A stretch of 16,064 bases of DNA from an uncultured Coleofasciculus sp. (lineage in GTDB: Bacteria > Cyanobacteriota > Cyanobacteriia > Cyanobacteriales > Coleofasciculaceae), in NCBI GenBank assembly GCA_902805485.1, contig CADCTM010000128.1:1-16064 (forward strand). The letters run 5' to 3'. Shown here one piece after another: positions 1 to 9,048 of the stretch (within the stretch, counting starts at the first letter, position 1; every line of letters begins with the position of its first letter). The notes under the pieces were generated by a model that saw only the letters and a program-made list of their open reading frames with translations, did no database searches and was not told the DNA's origin. A program made the position numbers and the translations under genes.

Positions 1-69
1 TTCGTTTTAGATCCTCTTGCTTGATGACGATTCCCTATCCTCCTGTTTAGTGCCTGTTGATAGAACCCG

Positions 70-2478
70 ATGCAGAATCAAGGCAAGACCGAAGCACAAC
101 CCCAAACCTCCCCAGTTTCCACAGATTCTAATCGGGCGTCGTCTAACAGTTCGTTAGGAATTCCCGCAAACGTAGGTATGGTCTTTCAACTAGCAGATGG
201 CAGCATTCAAGCGTGTAATCCGCGTGCAGAGGAACTGTTAGGAGTCACGGTAGAACAAATGCAAGGCTGCACCTCGATAAACTGTCTGTGGCAAACTGTC
301 CATGAAGATGGCTCTCCCTTTGGGGCTGAGACGCATCCGGCAATGGTGGCATTGCAAACAGGGCAGCTTTGCTCAGATGTAGTCATGGGCTTTAGTAAGC
401 CAAACGGAGAATTGGTTTGGTTGAAGGTGAGCGCGAACCCCTTATTTCAAGCGAACGAATCGACTCCCTTTGCTGTTGTGACAACCTTCACTCAGTCACA
501 AGCGCAGCCGTCACCCGCCCCTAAACTTGTCGAAAAGTCAACCTCGCAACAACTGTTAGCCACTCTCGAAAGCATTTCCGATGCGTTCTTTTCGTTAGAT
601 CAAGACTGGCGGTTTACCTATGTCAATCCCCAAATGACGCGATTGGTAAACCGATCCTCCCAGGAGTTGATTGGCAAAAACATTTGGGAAGAGTTTCCCG
701 AAGCAGCGGGCGCTTTGTTTGAGCAGGAATATCGCCGTGCTGTGCAAGAGCGAGTTACGGTTAGCTTTGAAGCCTTTTACCCGCCGTTTAATGTTTGGTA
801 TGCCGTACGAGCGTATCCGATCGCATCAGGACTTGCTGTTTATTTCCAGGATGTCACCGAGCAAAAGAATGCTCAAGCCGCTATTTTGCAACAAGAGCAA
901 ACGGCGAGTGAGCGCCTCGCAGAAATTGAAGCGATCTACGCCACAGCCCTGGTTGGGCTTTGCTTTATTGACACCGAGCTGCGGTATGTCCGCATCAACG
1001 AACATATGGCTGAAATTGATGGAGTGTCAGTTGAAGAGCATCTTGGACGCACTTTGCGTGACGTTTTGCCAGAAATGGCAGATGATCTAGAGCCACTATA
1101 TCGGCAACTGATTGAGACGGGTGAGCCGATAATCAATTTGGAAGTCAGCGGCACTAATCGCGCCCAGCCTGGAGTAATACGCGATTGGTTGGTTAGCTAC
1201 TATCCCTTGAAAGGGGCTGATAACCGCGTGCAGGGCGTCAATGTGGTGGTGCAGGAAATTACTGAGCGCAAACGGCTCGAACAAGAACGAGAAAGGTTGT
1301 TAGCCGAAGCCGAAGCGGCACGAGAAGCCGCCGAGACAGCAAACCGGATTAAAGATGAATTTTTGGCAGTGCTGTCTCACGAATTGCGATCGCCTCTCAA
1401 TCCGATTTTGGGCTGGTCGAAACTGCTGCAAACAGGCAGACTGAATGCAAGCAAAACCGCCGAGGCATTAAAAACAATCGAGCGCAACGCCAACCTACAA
1501 TCTCAATTAATCGAAGACTTACTGGATGTGTCGCGGATATTGCAGGGTAAATTCAGCTTGAATATGGCTCCAGTAAGGCTTGAAACCACAATCGCGGCTG
1601 CCCTCGAAACGGTGCGACTTGCGGCGAAAGTCAAAGCCATTCAAATTCAAATCAGCTTAGAGCCAGAGGCTTTTCAGGTTTCAGGCGATGCTGGACGATT
1701 ACAGCAAATTGTCTGGAATCTGTTATCCAACGCCGTTAAATTTACCCCTAAAGGTGGACGAGTCGAAGTTCAATTAGTGCGAGTTGATGACCACGCCCAG
1801 CTAAGGGTAATTGATACAGGCAAAGGTATCAGTCCGGACTTCTTACCGTATGTTTTTGAGCGTTTCCGGCAAGAAGATGGCGCCACGACGCGGAAATTTG
1901 GCGGATTAGGATTAGGATTGGCGATCGCGCGGCAACTTGTCGAACTCCACGGCGGCACGGTTTGGGCAGAAAGTGCAGGGGAAGATCAAGGGGCGATATT
2001 TACCGTGAGACTACCACTGCTGAAAGCTAATAAACAAACAAGTAATTGCGATCGCTCTTTGCCACCCACCATCGAGTCTTTACCCTTGGTGGGATTCAAG
2101 ATTCTCGTTGTAGATGATGAAGCTGACTCACGGGATCTTATCGCTTTCGCCCTTGAACAAGCAGGTGCAGAAGTAATTGCCTTGTCATCAGCAATCGAAG
2201 TGCTGCAATTTTTTCAGCACACTCAAGCGGATCTCTTAGTTAGTGACATTGGAATGCCAGATATGGATGGTTATATGTTGCTGCGGCAGGTAAGAATGCT
2301 ACCGCGACAAGACAAACAGATTCCTGCGATCGCTTTAACTGCCTATGCTGGAGAATATGACCAGAAGCAGGCAATAGCAGCAGGCTTTCGACAGCATATG
2401 TCTAAACCCGTTGATCCGGAAAAACTCGTAGAGGCGATCGCACAAGCCTTAACTTTGTCGGGGCAATCTCCTCACTAG
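70..2478 (+). CDS. Hybrid sensor histidine kinase, three PAS-like domains plus receiver
   Basis: A cytosolic two-component hybrid kinase of 802 residues. Visible in order: a low-complexity Ser/Gln/Pro N-terminus (1-35); PAS-like segments at about 37-145, 160-265 and 283-398, the last two ending in the typical PAS exits DVTEQK and EITERK; a helical linker (about 400-425); HisKA with the H-box SHELRSP, phospho-acceptor His437; and HATPase_c with N-box NLLSNAVKFTP, G1 DTGKGI and G2 GGLGLGLAI. A C-terminal receiver follows, with Asp682/Asp683, acceptor Asp726 (SDIGMPDMDG), Thr757 and Lys779. All catalytic residues are present, so it should be active. No transmembrane segment, GAF domain or HPt domain is seen; phosphotransfer to a separate HPt protein or regulator is inferred. 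The PAS ligand cannot be told. The start at 70 has no clear Shine-Dalgarno; Met37 (178) is an alternative that would lose only the low-complexity leader. No partner regulator gene is adjacent, so it is an orphan here. Confidence 0.95.
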   Translation: MQNQGKTEAQPQTSPVSTDSNRASSNSSLGIPANVGMVFQLADGSIQACNPRAEELLGVTVEQMQGCTSINCLWQTVHEDGSPFGAETHPAMVALQTGQLCSDVVMGFSKPNGELVWLKVSANPLFQANESTPFAVVTTFTQSQAQPSPAPKLVEKSTSQQLLATLESISDAFFSLDQDWRFTYVNPQMTRLVNRSSQELIGKNIWEEFPEAAGALFEQEYRRAVQERVTVSFEAFYPPFNVWYAVRAYPIASGLAVYFQDVTEQKNAQAAILQQEQTASERLAEIEAIYATALVGLCFIDTELRYVRINEHMAEIDGVSVEEHLGRTLRDVLPEMADDLEPLYRQLIETGEPIINLEVSGTNRAQPGVIRDWLVSYYPLKGADNRVQGVNVVVQEITERKRLEQERERLLAEAEAAREAAETANRIKDEFLAVLSHELRSPLNPILGWSKLLQTGRLNASKTAEALKTIERNANLQSQLIEDLLDVSRILQGKFSLNMAPVRLETTIAAALETVRLAAKVKAIQIQISLEPEAFQVSGDAGRLQQIVWNLLSNAVKFTPKGGRVEVQLVRVDDHAQLRVIDTGKGISPDFLPYVFERFRQEDGATTRKFGGLGLGLAIARQLVELHGGTVWAESAGEDQGAIFTVRLPLLKANKQTSNCDRSLPPTIESLPLVGFKILVVDDEADSRDLIAFALEQAGAEVIALSSAIEVLQFFQHTQADLLVSDIGMPDMDGYMLLRQVRMLPRQDKQIPAIALTAYAGEYDQKQAIAAGFRQHMSKPVDPEKLVEAIAQALTLSGQSPH

Positions 2479-2483
2479 AGCTA

Positions 2484-2504
2484 GGGCAGTGGTTGCCCCC
2501 TTTT
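2484..2504 (+). terminator. Putative rho-independent terminator of the sensor kinase gene
   Basis: Six bases after the kinase stop codon there is a GC-rich hairpin: GGGCA (2484-2488), loop GTGGT, TGCCC (2494-2498), followed by CC and TTTT. The stem is only five pairs and the T-run is short, so termination may be weak, but position and orientation fit the kinase gene. Confidence 0.45.
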
Positions 2505-2675
2505 ACCTTAGGCGACCTTTGCTTTCCCCGGAAACCCTCTTGATTAAGGAGGACTCAGATTTCTGCTCCAGGGTTAAAAAAGGGACTGGGGGGTTGACTT
2601 TACACTCTTTTGTAAGGGGCATTCATCATCTCAAGTTCAGCAACGCCTATAAAAATTAGGGCTAACAACAGTCAC
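2505..2675. other. Convergent intergenic gap, 3' ends of sensor kinase and tamB
   Basis: Non-coding spacer between two converging genes. It holds two imperfect inverted repeats that could fold in tamB mRNA: CCTC-N-GAGG around 2538-2554 (with a bulge) and TTACA/TGTAA near 2597-2613. A T-run on the minus strand lies at about 2575-2580 but is not directly preceded by a stem, so no confident tamB terminator is called. Confidence 0.3.
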
Positions 2676-5600
2676 TTAAAACCGCCGCTCATACTCCACA
2701 GCCGCCCGACTTTCCCCAGACAAATTCGTTGCCCCGCGCAACAGAAGGTCTTCATTTACCCGATAGCGTAAACTATACTCAAACGGTTGATCCGTAGTCA
2801 AAATCTTCTGTACAGAAACCGAGAAATTACGACTAATATCAACCCCAGCTTCAGCCGCTAACCCCAAAGTAGACGTGCGTTGTTTATCGTCGGTAATAAT
2901 CGTCGGGAACAAGCGAAACTCAGTCAAACCCAAAGCATCACCAATAATATTTTGCACATTACCCAACAGAGCTGAACCCGCCAAATTCGCCAAACCAAGC
3001 GTACTATCTCCCCGCCCCAAAGTATCCACAAAACTGCCTCCTAACAGCGCCACAATTTCGGATTTACTGCGACCAGGGGTACTGGTCAATTCCAAATTAT
3101 TTGCCAACTGACTGACTGGCCCATCAACCCTAGCCTGGATATCAACCGTCCGCACACTGCCAAGATTCGTCACTATGACATCACTAATTTCAGCCGATAA
3201 AGGATCTGTCGGCAAGCGTCGTTGGTTTGCTTCCGTTACTGACGCTCTTAAACGTACATCCAGAGTGGGGTCAAGTCCTTGATTCGGGAAAAACTTCGCC
3301 GTGCTTGGATAACCCCCCGCCAAGCGAAATTGAGTTGTAAAAAGATTCACTTGACCCCGCTTCAACTGAATCGTTCCCTCCGGTCTTAAATTATCCAAAG
3401 TACCATTAATCGTTAGCGTGCCGTCAGCCAGAAAATTCACAATCGGCGCCCGCGTGAGTTGGACACCCTTACCCAACGTCAACCGTAAGGCATCAAACTC
3501 GATCCGGCTAGAAGAATTTGTATCATCACCGCCACCAGCGCCACCAGCGTCACCAGCGTCACCAGCGCTACCACCCCCGGCAGGAGTCGCCGCTCTTTCT
3601 GCCAGCGATACCTGACCATTAAACAAATTAACTTGACCGCCAATTTTAGGCGCTAGCGTCGTGCCAGTAATTACAACATTCCCTTGAACGCGACCTGAAT
3701 AAAGTCCTTTAAGATTGATTGGCAACTCTCCAATGTCTACCGTCAAGGAACTATTAGTAGACCCAGATGAGGAAAGCGGCAGGCTCCCCTGAGCAATAAC
3801 ATCACCCCCACTAAGCTGACCCCGTAGAGGGTTATTCGGCTCGATTTGGATACGGTCAAGGTCAAAAAGAACCCTACCTGAGACATTCGTCAACGGTTCC
3901 GGCAAGGCACTAGCTTGAAGTGTGGCATTGTCTACATCAGCAGTTCCTATCGCCACGAGCTGTGCAACTTTGTTCGTCGTTTGGTCGTAAATGCCGTTAA
4001 TCTCAAGCTGCACATTCCCCTCACCATTTACCCAACTAACTTGACCGCCGCTGAGGAGATTTAATAGCGTCAGTCCCTCATTTTTGACATTGATATTGAG
4101 ATTAAGTTTGTTATCGGTTGGTTCTACTACAGCCATCGGTAGCTTGTAGGGAATGCTACCGTTGAGGCTTGAAGATTCCACCCCCGCAATTTGAACAGTA
4201 CTATCAAAATTGAGGCGAGCATTCACATAACTAAAACTTCCCTGAACCTTCTCAATTTGTGTCTGGTTCGGGTCAGGAGCAATAATCACTTCGCCCCTCG
4301 CTAGCGGATTGTTAATACTACCAGAAAGGGTGGCAGTGGCATTTAACAAACCCGTGAACCCAACAAACGCCGACGGGAGATTTGGCACTTTTTGGAGAAC
4401 TGCTTGCAGTTGGTCGATGGGAAGATTACGCAACTGGAGCTGACCGGATTGTGCCTCGCCGCCAATCGTTCCAGAGTAGGCAATATAGCGATCGCCTGAC
4501 TGGATACGTAACGGCAGCAGAGTCAGGATGCCATTTTGGAAACTGCCATCACCAATCACACTTATTTGGTCAACTTTATAGGTATCCAATTCCCAGTTTT
4601 GACCCTCAATATTTACATTGGCACTAATGCCAGAGGCTAAAGAACCATTGAGCTTAATTAGTCCTGTAAAGCTGCCTTTGAGCTTATCAATGTCGGGTAA
4701 CGGAGATGCGGCTAAAGCTTGCTCACTCTGTTGTTCGAGTGCTTTAATTTCTGAAAGACGCTGGAGCTGAGTTTGCAGCGATTCATTTTGCAAGTTCACA
4801 GGCACGACAAGCGTATCAAGGGGAACGCCAAAGCTTCGACTATTTGTTGTCACGCCAATCAGTTGGAATGATTGTAGTGCCGCGAGGACGACGGCGAGTT
4901 CTCCCTGCTTAACTTCAAGCTGAACATTTTGGAATTGCGGTCCCGTGGAGGTTCGGCCAATTCTTCCTGAAAGGAAGTATCGACTATTGCCAACTGCGGC
5001 AGCGCCTCTTGCCTGAGCAAAAATTGGGCCATTGAGTTCGATATTATTGAGAGCAACCTCAAAAGTACTAAGATTGATGTCCAGACCGCCAGAGATATTT
5101 CCCGAAAGCGGTTGAGTTGCGATCGCGGCAGGCACTGTTCCCAATTCTTTAAGCAGTGCAATGGGGAAATTTTCTGTTGTCACCCGCAACAAATCACCTT
5201 GTCGATCTCCGATCGCGATCGCTTCACCCCGCTTGATCCGAAACGCCACGGGTTGATAATTAGGCGTTAGTGCGACATAAATCTGGTCACTATTGCCATT
5301 TAAATTCAGCGTTAGCTGTTGTCCTGGTACAGTCGTCACATTCCCAGCAAGGGGTGATTCAAACTTCAAACCAGCGACGGCAAAATCCCGCAAGGCAACA
5401 GTTCCATTCACATTCGGTGCCGAAACTGTCCCCGCAATACTACCGTTAAAATCTGCTCGTCCGGCAACATTTGTCGTATTTGGCAGTGTCGCTGCTAGCT
5501 GTTGCAAGTTCAAGTCATCCGCTTGAACATTGAGGGCAAAAGAATTTATTGCCTGTAAACCTTGATTTGCCAGGTTGACATTAACCACACCATTGGCACT

Positions 5601-8486
5601 AAATCTATCCGCCGTTGCTTGTTGGATTTGTAACTGCTGACCATTCCAGGTAATATCGGCAGTAAGCGATCGGTCAATTAAAGCAATCCCTTCACTAAAA
5701 TTCACTCGCCCACCCGCTTGGATTGCCGTCGGTGAGAGTGCCGTCAGAGAACCGGAAACATTTAAGCTCCCTCCTAAACGTCCGCGCAACTGGGGAGAAA
5801 ACCCTGCCAGCTTGACGCCTTGGGGTTCCACAACTGCCTGAAAGCGACCATCCGCCAGTTGCACGTTATTAAGATTTACCGTTCCCTCGCCAACGCTTAA
5901 GCGTCCCGAACCGCTACCCTGAATCGTAGCAGGACTCAAGGATGCTAAAGAACCCGCAAGATTAAATGTGCCAGATATTGGTCCATTAAGCTGGGATGGC
6001 ACGGGTGCAAGACGCCCTAACTCTACTGAGGATGCCTCTACTTGCGCCGTAAAACGACCATCGGCAATTTGGATATTATTAGCATTAACCGTTCCACCCC
6101 CAACGCTTAAGCGTCCCGAACCGCTACCCTGAATCGTAGAAGGACTTAAGGATGCCAAAGCACCGGATAAATTAAACGTGCCAGAAACCGGACTATTAAG
6201 CTGAGGTGGTACGGGTGCAAGACGTCCTAACTGTACTGAGGATGCCTGAACTTTTGCCGTAAATCGACCATCCGCCAGTTGCACGTCATTAATATTAACC
6301 GTTCCCCCAGCAATATTTAGACTCCCCGAACCACTGCCGCGTATCGTTGCAGGACTCAAAGACGCCAAATCGCCCGCTAAATTAAATGTGCCAGAAACCG
6401 GACTATTAAGCTGAGGTGGCACGGGTGCAAGACGCCCTAACTGTACTGAGGATGCCCGAATTTTTGCCGTAAATCGACCATCCGCCAGTTGCACGTCATT
6501 AATATTGACCGTTCCCCCGGCAATATTTAGACTCCCCGAACCACTGCCGCGTATCGTTGCAGGACTGAAGGACGTAAGAGCGCCAGATACATTAAAGTTA
6601 GCAGAGAGGGGACTATTAAGCTGGGCTGGTACGGTGGCAAGACGATTTAACTGGACGCCGGATGCTTGAACTTGGGCGGTGAAGCGACCATTTCCCAGTT
6701 GGATATTATTAGCATTAACGGTTCCCCCGGCAACGTTTAAACGCCCCGAACCACTACCTTGAATTGTGTTAGGGCTTAAGGACGCTAAATTGCCAGCTAA
6801 ATTAAAGTTCCCAGAAAGTGGTCCATTGAGTTGTGCCGGTACAGAGGCAAGACGATTTAATTGGACGCCGGATGCCTGAACTTGTGCCGTAAAGCGCCCT
6901 CCTGCCACTTGGACATTAGTTGCCTTGACGCTACCACCTGCGAGGTTCAAGTCTGCTGATCCGGTGGCACGATAGTTTTGCGGGTTGGCGAGGGAGGTAA
7001 CAATTTGGGTTCTGCCGGAAACTAAACCGAGGGGAATGGGTAGGTTAAGTTTATAAATTTTAGCGATCGCATCTCCAGGAACCTTGCTTGCTTGGACATC
7101 AAATTGGGCGCCCCCTTGAGGACCGAGTTGGACATTCCCCGCTCCTCTCACCACCCCGCCTACCGTTGGCGTTGCCACTATGTTATTAATCGCTATTTTT
7201 GAATCAACTAACTGGAAAATGGCACTGACATCTTGAAAGTTCAAGCGGTCAACTTGGGTAACTTTAGTCGTCTTTACTTGTCCTGAAATCACCGGTTTAG
7301 CGATCGACCCTGTTACCTGGAGGGCTGTTTGCACCTCTGCCAAGACGGGTATCGGCAATTTTGGGAAATTAAAAGCCTGTAAGATTTTGGGCAGGGCGAC
7401 GGCTTGGGTCTGTGCCGATAAATTAATATCTGACTGCGTATCAATGTACCCATTGGCAAGTGCTGGGATTTGACCAAACAGCGTGGTAACTTTTTCTAGT
7501 CGAACTTGAGTGCCTTGAAAGCGTAGTTGACCATTGGTTTGGGCAAAGGGTTGCTGTAGTTGAGGCAGTCGCGCCGTCACGTTGTTGAGGGTTGCCGTTC
7601 CCGAAAACTCTAAGGGTCGGTTTGGCAGGATTTTGAGTTCCAAATTCCCATCAACTTGACCCGCTTGCAGCAACAAGGGTAACTGAATTAATCGACCGAG
7701 TTCGCCAGCATCGATTTTACTTCCTGATACGACTAAGTTTGTCTGTCCGACATCAGGGCGACTTTCCCCCTTAATCGTAAAATCTCCCGCTTTCACTAAA
7801 GACCCAAGCGTTTCAAACTGAATCAACTTGTTGTTATTCAGAAAGCGACTTGTGCCACTGGTAAGCGTCAAGAAGATGGGCTTTTTGGAATTTCCGGCAG
7901 CGCCTCTGGGGACTAATTCAACGTCTGCATCCCGAAGGTTAAGCGATTGTAGTTTTACATCAATTGAACCTTTGGCTAGTGTCTTGATTCTTGTGGAAAT
8001 CCACTCTCCCTCTGGATTTTGTTCCAGGTATACCTTTGGTTTGATTAGGGTGACATCTAGTTCTAGCCGACGGTTGAGCAGGAGTGGCAATAACTTATAG
8101 GTTACATCGACATTTTGGACAGATGCGCGATCGCGATCCGTGGCAGTTGCGGCTAATTCTGTTCTAGCAAACCGTAACCCATTTAGGGATAAGCTTTCGA
8201 CTTTCCCCATCCGCACAGGACGACTGAGCATTTTCGCTAGCGTATCCTGAACTAAGGGGGCTAATTGCTGATAGACAAAAAACCATGTCCAGACTGATGC
8301 ACCTGCAATTCCGGTTAATAAGAGGAAACTGACAATCAGCGCCAAGCGACGCCGCCTAGGTCGTAAACTTCTAGTAGAAGCCTTTGTTGGTTTTTTCTCT
8401 GAAGTCGGTTCTGGTTTGTTGCCTGGATTAGGGGCTTTTTTCATCTTATTCTCGGTGAAAGCACCATGCACTTCAGATGGCGTCAC
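2676..8486 (-). CDS. tamB: TamB/TIC236-type envelope bridging protein (DUF490 C-terminus)
   Basis: A giant envelope protein of 1936 residues (E. coli TamB has about 1259). A basic Lys/Arg/Pro N-terminus is followed by one signal anchor (48-71, after RRRR) and then almost uninterrupted beta-rich sequence of the AsmA/TamB sort. The end matches the TamB C-terminal domain: ...TINGTLDNLRPEGTIQLKRG, LDPTLDVRLRASVTE, LTSTPGRSKSEIVALLGG, and a terminal YERRF, an aromatic end typical of proteins that engage outer-membrane barrel machinery. Family knowledge: TamB works with Omp85-type barrels and carries phospholipid in a beta groove across the periplasm; TIC236 is the chloroplast homologue. Residues 507-923 are six tandem repeats (separate entry), and a Gly/Asp-rich linker sits near 1630-1652. 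Start: GTG at 8486 has an AGG 8 nt upstream; ATG at 8444 (residue 15) is an equal alternative and keeps the anchor. No Omp85 gene is in the window. Confidence 0.92.
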   Translation of the reverse strand: MTPSEVHGAFTENKMKKAPNPGNKPEPTSEKKPTKASTRSLRPRRRRLALIVSFLLLTGIAGASVWTWFFVYQQLAPLVQDTLAKMLSRPVRMGKVESLSLNGLRFARTELAATATDRDRASVQNVDVTYKLLPLLLNRRLELDVTLIKPKVYLEQNPEGEWISTRIKTLAKGSIDVKLQSLNLRDADVELVPRGAAGNSKKPIFLTLTSGTSRFLNNNKLIQFETLGSLVKAGDFTIKGESRPDVGQTNLVVSGSKIDAGELGRLIQLPLLLQAGQVDGNLELKILPNRPLEFSGTATLNNVTARLPQLQQPFAQTNGQLRFQGTQVRLEKVTTLFGQIPALANGYIDTQSDINLSAQTQAVALPKILQAFNFPKLPIPVLAEVQTALQVTGSIAKPVISGQVKTTKVTQVDRLNFQDVSAIFQLVDSKIAINNIVATPTVGGVVRGAGNVQLGPQGGAQFDVQASKVPGDAIAKIYKLNLPIPLGLVSGRTQIVTSLANPQNYRATGSADLNLAGGSVKATNVQVAGGRFTAQVQASGVQLNRLASVPAQLNGPLSGNFNLAGNLASLSPNTIQGSGSGRLNVAGGTVNANNIQLGNGRFTAQVQASGVQLNRLATVPAQLNSPLSANFNVSGALTSFSPATIRGSGSGSLNIAGGTVNINDVQLADGRFTAKIRASSVQLGRLAPVPPQLNSPVSGTFNLAGDLASLSPATIRGSGSGSLNIAGGTVNINDVQLADGRFTAKVQASSVQLGRLAPVPPQLNSPVSGTFNLSGALASLSPSTIQGSGSGRLSVGGGTVNANNIQIADGRFTAQVEASSVELGRLAPVPSQLNGPISGTFNLAGSLASLSPATIQGSGSGRLSVGEGTVNLNNVQLADGRFQAVVEPQGVKLAGFSPQLRGRLGGSLNVSGSLTALSPTAIQAGGRVNFSEGIALIDRSLTADITWNGQQLQIQQATADRFSANGVVNVNLANQGLQAINSFALNVQADDLNLQQLAATLPNTTNVAGRADFNGSIAGTVSAPNVNGTVALRDFAVAGLKFESPLAGNVTTVPGQQLTLNLNGNSDQIYVALTPNYQPVAFRIKRGEAIAIGDRQGDLLRVTTENFPIALLKELGTVPAAIATQPLSGNISGGLDINLSTFEVALNNIELNGPIFAQARGAAAVGNSRYFLSGRIGRTSTGPQFQNVQLEVKQGELAVVLAALQSFQLIGVTTNSRSFGVPLDTLVVPVNLQNESLQTQLQRLSEIKALEQQSEQALAASPLPDIDKLKGSFTGLIKLNGSLASGISANVNIEGQNWELDTYKVDQISVIGDGSFQNGILTLLPLRIQSGDRYIAYSGTIGGEAQSGQLQLRNLPIDQLQAVLQKVPNLPSAFVGFTGLLNATATLSGSINNPLARGEVIIAPDPNQTQIEKVQGSFSYVNARLNFDSTVQIAGVESSSLNGSIPYKLPMAVVEPTDNKLNLNINVKNEGLTLLNLLSGGQVSWVNGEGNVQLEINGIYDQTTNKVAQLVAIGTADVDNATLQASALPEPLTNVSGRVLFDLDRIQIEPNNPLRGQLSGGDVIAQGSLPLSSSGSTNSSLTVDIGELPINLKGLYSGRVQGNVVITGTTLAPKIGGQVNLFNGQVSLAERAATPAGGGSAGDAGDAGGAGGGDDTNSSSRIEFDALRLTLGKGVQLTRAPIVNFLADGTLTINGTLDNLRPEGTIQLKRGQVNLFTTQFRLAGGYPSTAKFFPNQGLDPTLDVRLRASVTEANQRRLPTDPLSAEISDVIVTNLGSVRTVDIQARVDGPVSQLANNLELTSTPGRSKSEIVALLGGSFVDTLGRGDSTLGLANLAGSALLGNVQNIIGDALGLTEFRLFPTIITDDKQRTSTLGLAAEAGVDISRNFSVSVQKILTTDQPFEYSLRYRVNEDLLLRGATNLSGESRAAVEYERRF
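3532..3567 (-). repeat. 9-bp coding minisatellite in tamB, four units
   Basis: Four in-frame copies of a 9-bp unit (CCACCAGCG, CCACCAGCG, TCACCAGCG, TCACCAGCG on the + strand) encode a Gly/Ala/Asp run (GDAGDAGGAGG type) just before the C-terminal TamB domain. Being in frame, copy changes would only lengthen or shorten a flexible linker. Confidence 0.85.
5718..6968 (-). repeat. Six tandem ~70-residue coding repeats inside tamB
   Basis: Residues 507-923 of TamB form six head-to-tail units: 6968-6759, 6758-6549, 6548-6339, 6338-6129 and 6128-5919 (70 residues each) and 5918-5718 (67 residues, most diverged). The unit reads roughly GSGSG-LN-AGGTVN-N-QLADGRFTA, then ASVQLGRLAPVP-QLNSP-SG-FNL, then G-LASLSPATI. 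It alternates polar and apolar residues as expected for rungs of a beta groove. Each unit would lengthen the TamB groove by a fixed amount (inference). The even 210-bp period shows expansion by whole-unit duplication. Confidence 0.95.
6181..6566 (-). repeat. Near-identical pair of tamB repeat segments
   Basis: Segments 6181-6356 and 6391-6566 differ at only six of 176 positions when aligned by eye (about 97% identity), far more alike than the other units. Four differences are silent; two change adjacent codons (Val-Gln versus Ile-Arg). This points to a recent duplication or gene conversion of one 210-bp unit. Confidence 0.9.
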
Positions 8487-9048
8487 TGCCGTAACCTATC
8501 CTACCCGTTTAGGATTGCTACAGGCTTGGGAGGTCAGCCAGACTTCAGTCAGGTCATTAATATTGATATACAATAAGCGCAACTTAGTGGCATACGTAGC
8601 TGTTAAGGCAGATATTTTGATTTTTGTTCTCTTGCGTTTAGAATTGCCGAGACAAAAGTTAGGAACTTGACCTAGGAGTTTGTGATTGCCGATTGCCTCA
8701 AGCCGGATGTTAGAAGACTCGCACTGATGTCTTGTAGGAGTCAAACTAAAATTCCCAATGTGGGCGGTTGCGCTGGTTTCGCGTGACACAAATCTCAAAT
8801 TGGTGAATTTCCTATGCGCCTTTAAGAACTAGATTGTTCTTTCTGACGCTGATAAGAGTGTAGAGAGTTCCCTGATCTGAGCAATGTTACAGATGCCCCT
8901 GATTTTATAACTCAGACTCACTGTTTTGTTTATTACCGACAGTTTATTTAATGCCTCAGGATGCTTTTTCTAATAACTTATGGGCAGTCGTCAGTTGAAA
9001 TTCTTCCCACTGCCCTAGTGCTACGCCTCAAAACCTTGACCACGTTGA
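8487..9048. other. 562-bp intergenic region between autokinase 3' end and tamB 5' end
   Basis: No convincing gene is seen. A 100-codon minus-strand frame (8798-8496) and an 84-codon plus-strand frame (8416-8670) have no recognisable motif, no good ribosome site and unremarkable composition. The region should hold the tamB promoter: on the minus strand TTGCGC at about 8583-8578 lies upstream of an AT-rich stretch (TATCAATATTAAT), a weak match only. Small inverted repeats are AAGAAC/GTTCTT (8824-8829/8836-8841) and GGGCAGT/ACTGCCC (8982-8988/9009-9015). An unannotated small RNA or long 5' leader is possible but not shown. Confidence 0.5.
8982..9015 (-). terminator. Inverted repeat downstream of the autokinase gene, possible terminator
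   Basis: Perfect 7-bp arms GGGCAGT (8982-8988) and ACTGCCC (9009-9015) with a 20-nt loop, starting 34 bp past the end of the tyrosine autokinase gene. On the minus strand no U-run follows directly, so it may stabilise the 3' end rather than terminate transcription. Confidence 0.3.

Noticed and set aside
4859..5161. 100-codon minus-strand frame inside tamB
   Set aside because: Shadow frame: it overlaps tamB fully in another phase, and the tamB frame is clearly the real one by its beta-repeat content.
5718..6968. Regular ~210-bp repeats as a CRISPR array or non-coding satellite
   Set aside because: The repeats are in frame, coding throughout, lack short unique spacers and have a protein-level consensus.
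2676..8486. tamB as a haemagglutinin-type adhesin or filamentous surface protein because of its length and repeats
   Set aside because: The single N-terminal anchor and the clear TamB C-terminal domain ending in Phe fit TamB better; no secretion-partner or adhesin motifs are seen.
8496..8798. 100-codon minus-strand reading frame upstream of tamB
   Set aside because: No recognisable motif, no ribosome site and no hydrophobic or repeat pattern; it fills the region where the tamB promoter must lie.
2481..9018. A 12-bp sequence (CTAGGGCAGTGG) at 2481-2492 and, inverted, at 9007-9018, both just past gene 3' ends
   Set aside because: Several 12-bp matches are expected by chance in 16 kb on two strands, and flanking bases differ, so it is not evidence of a mobile element.
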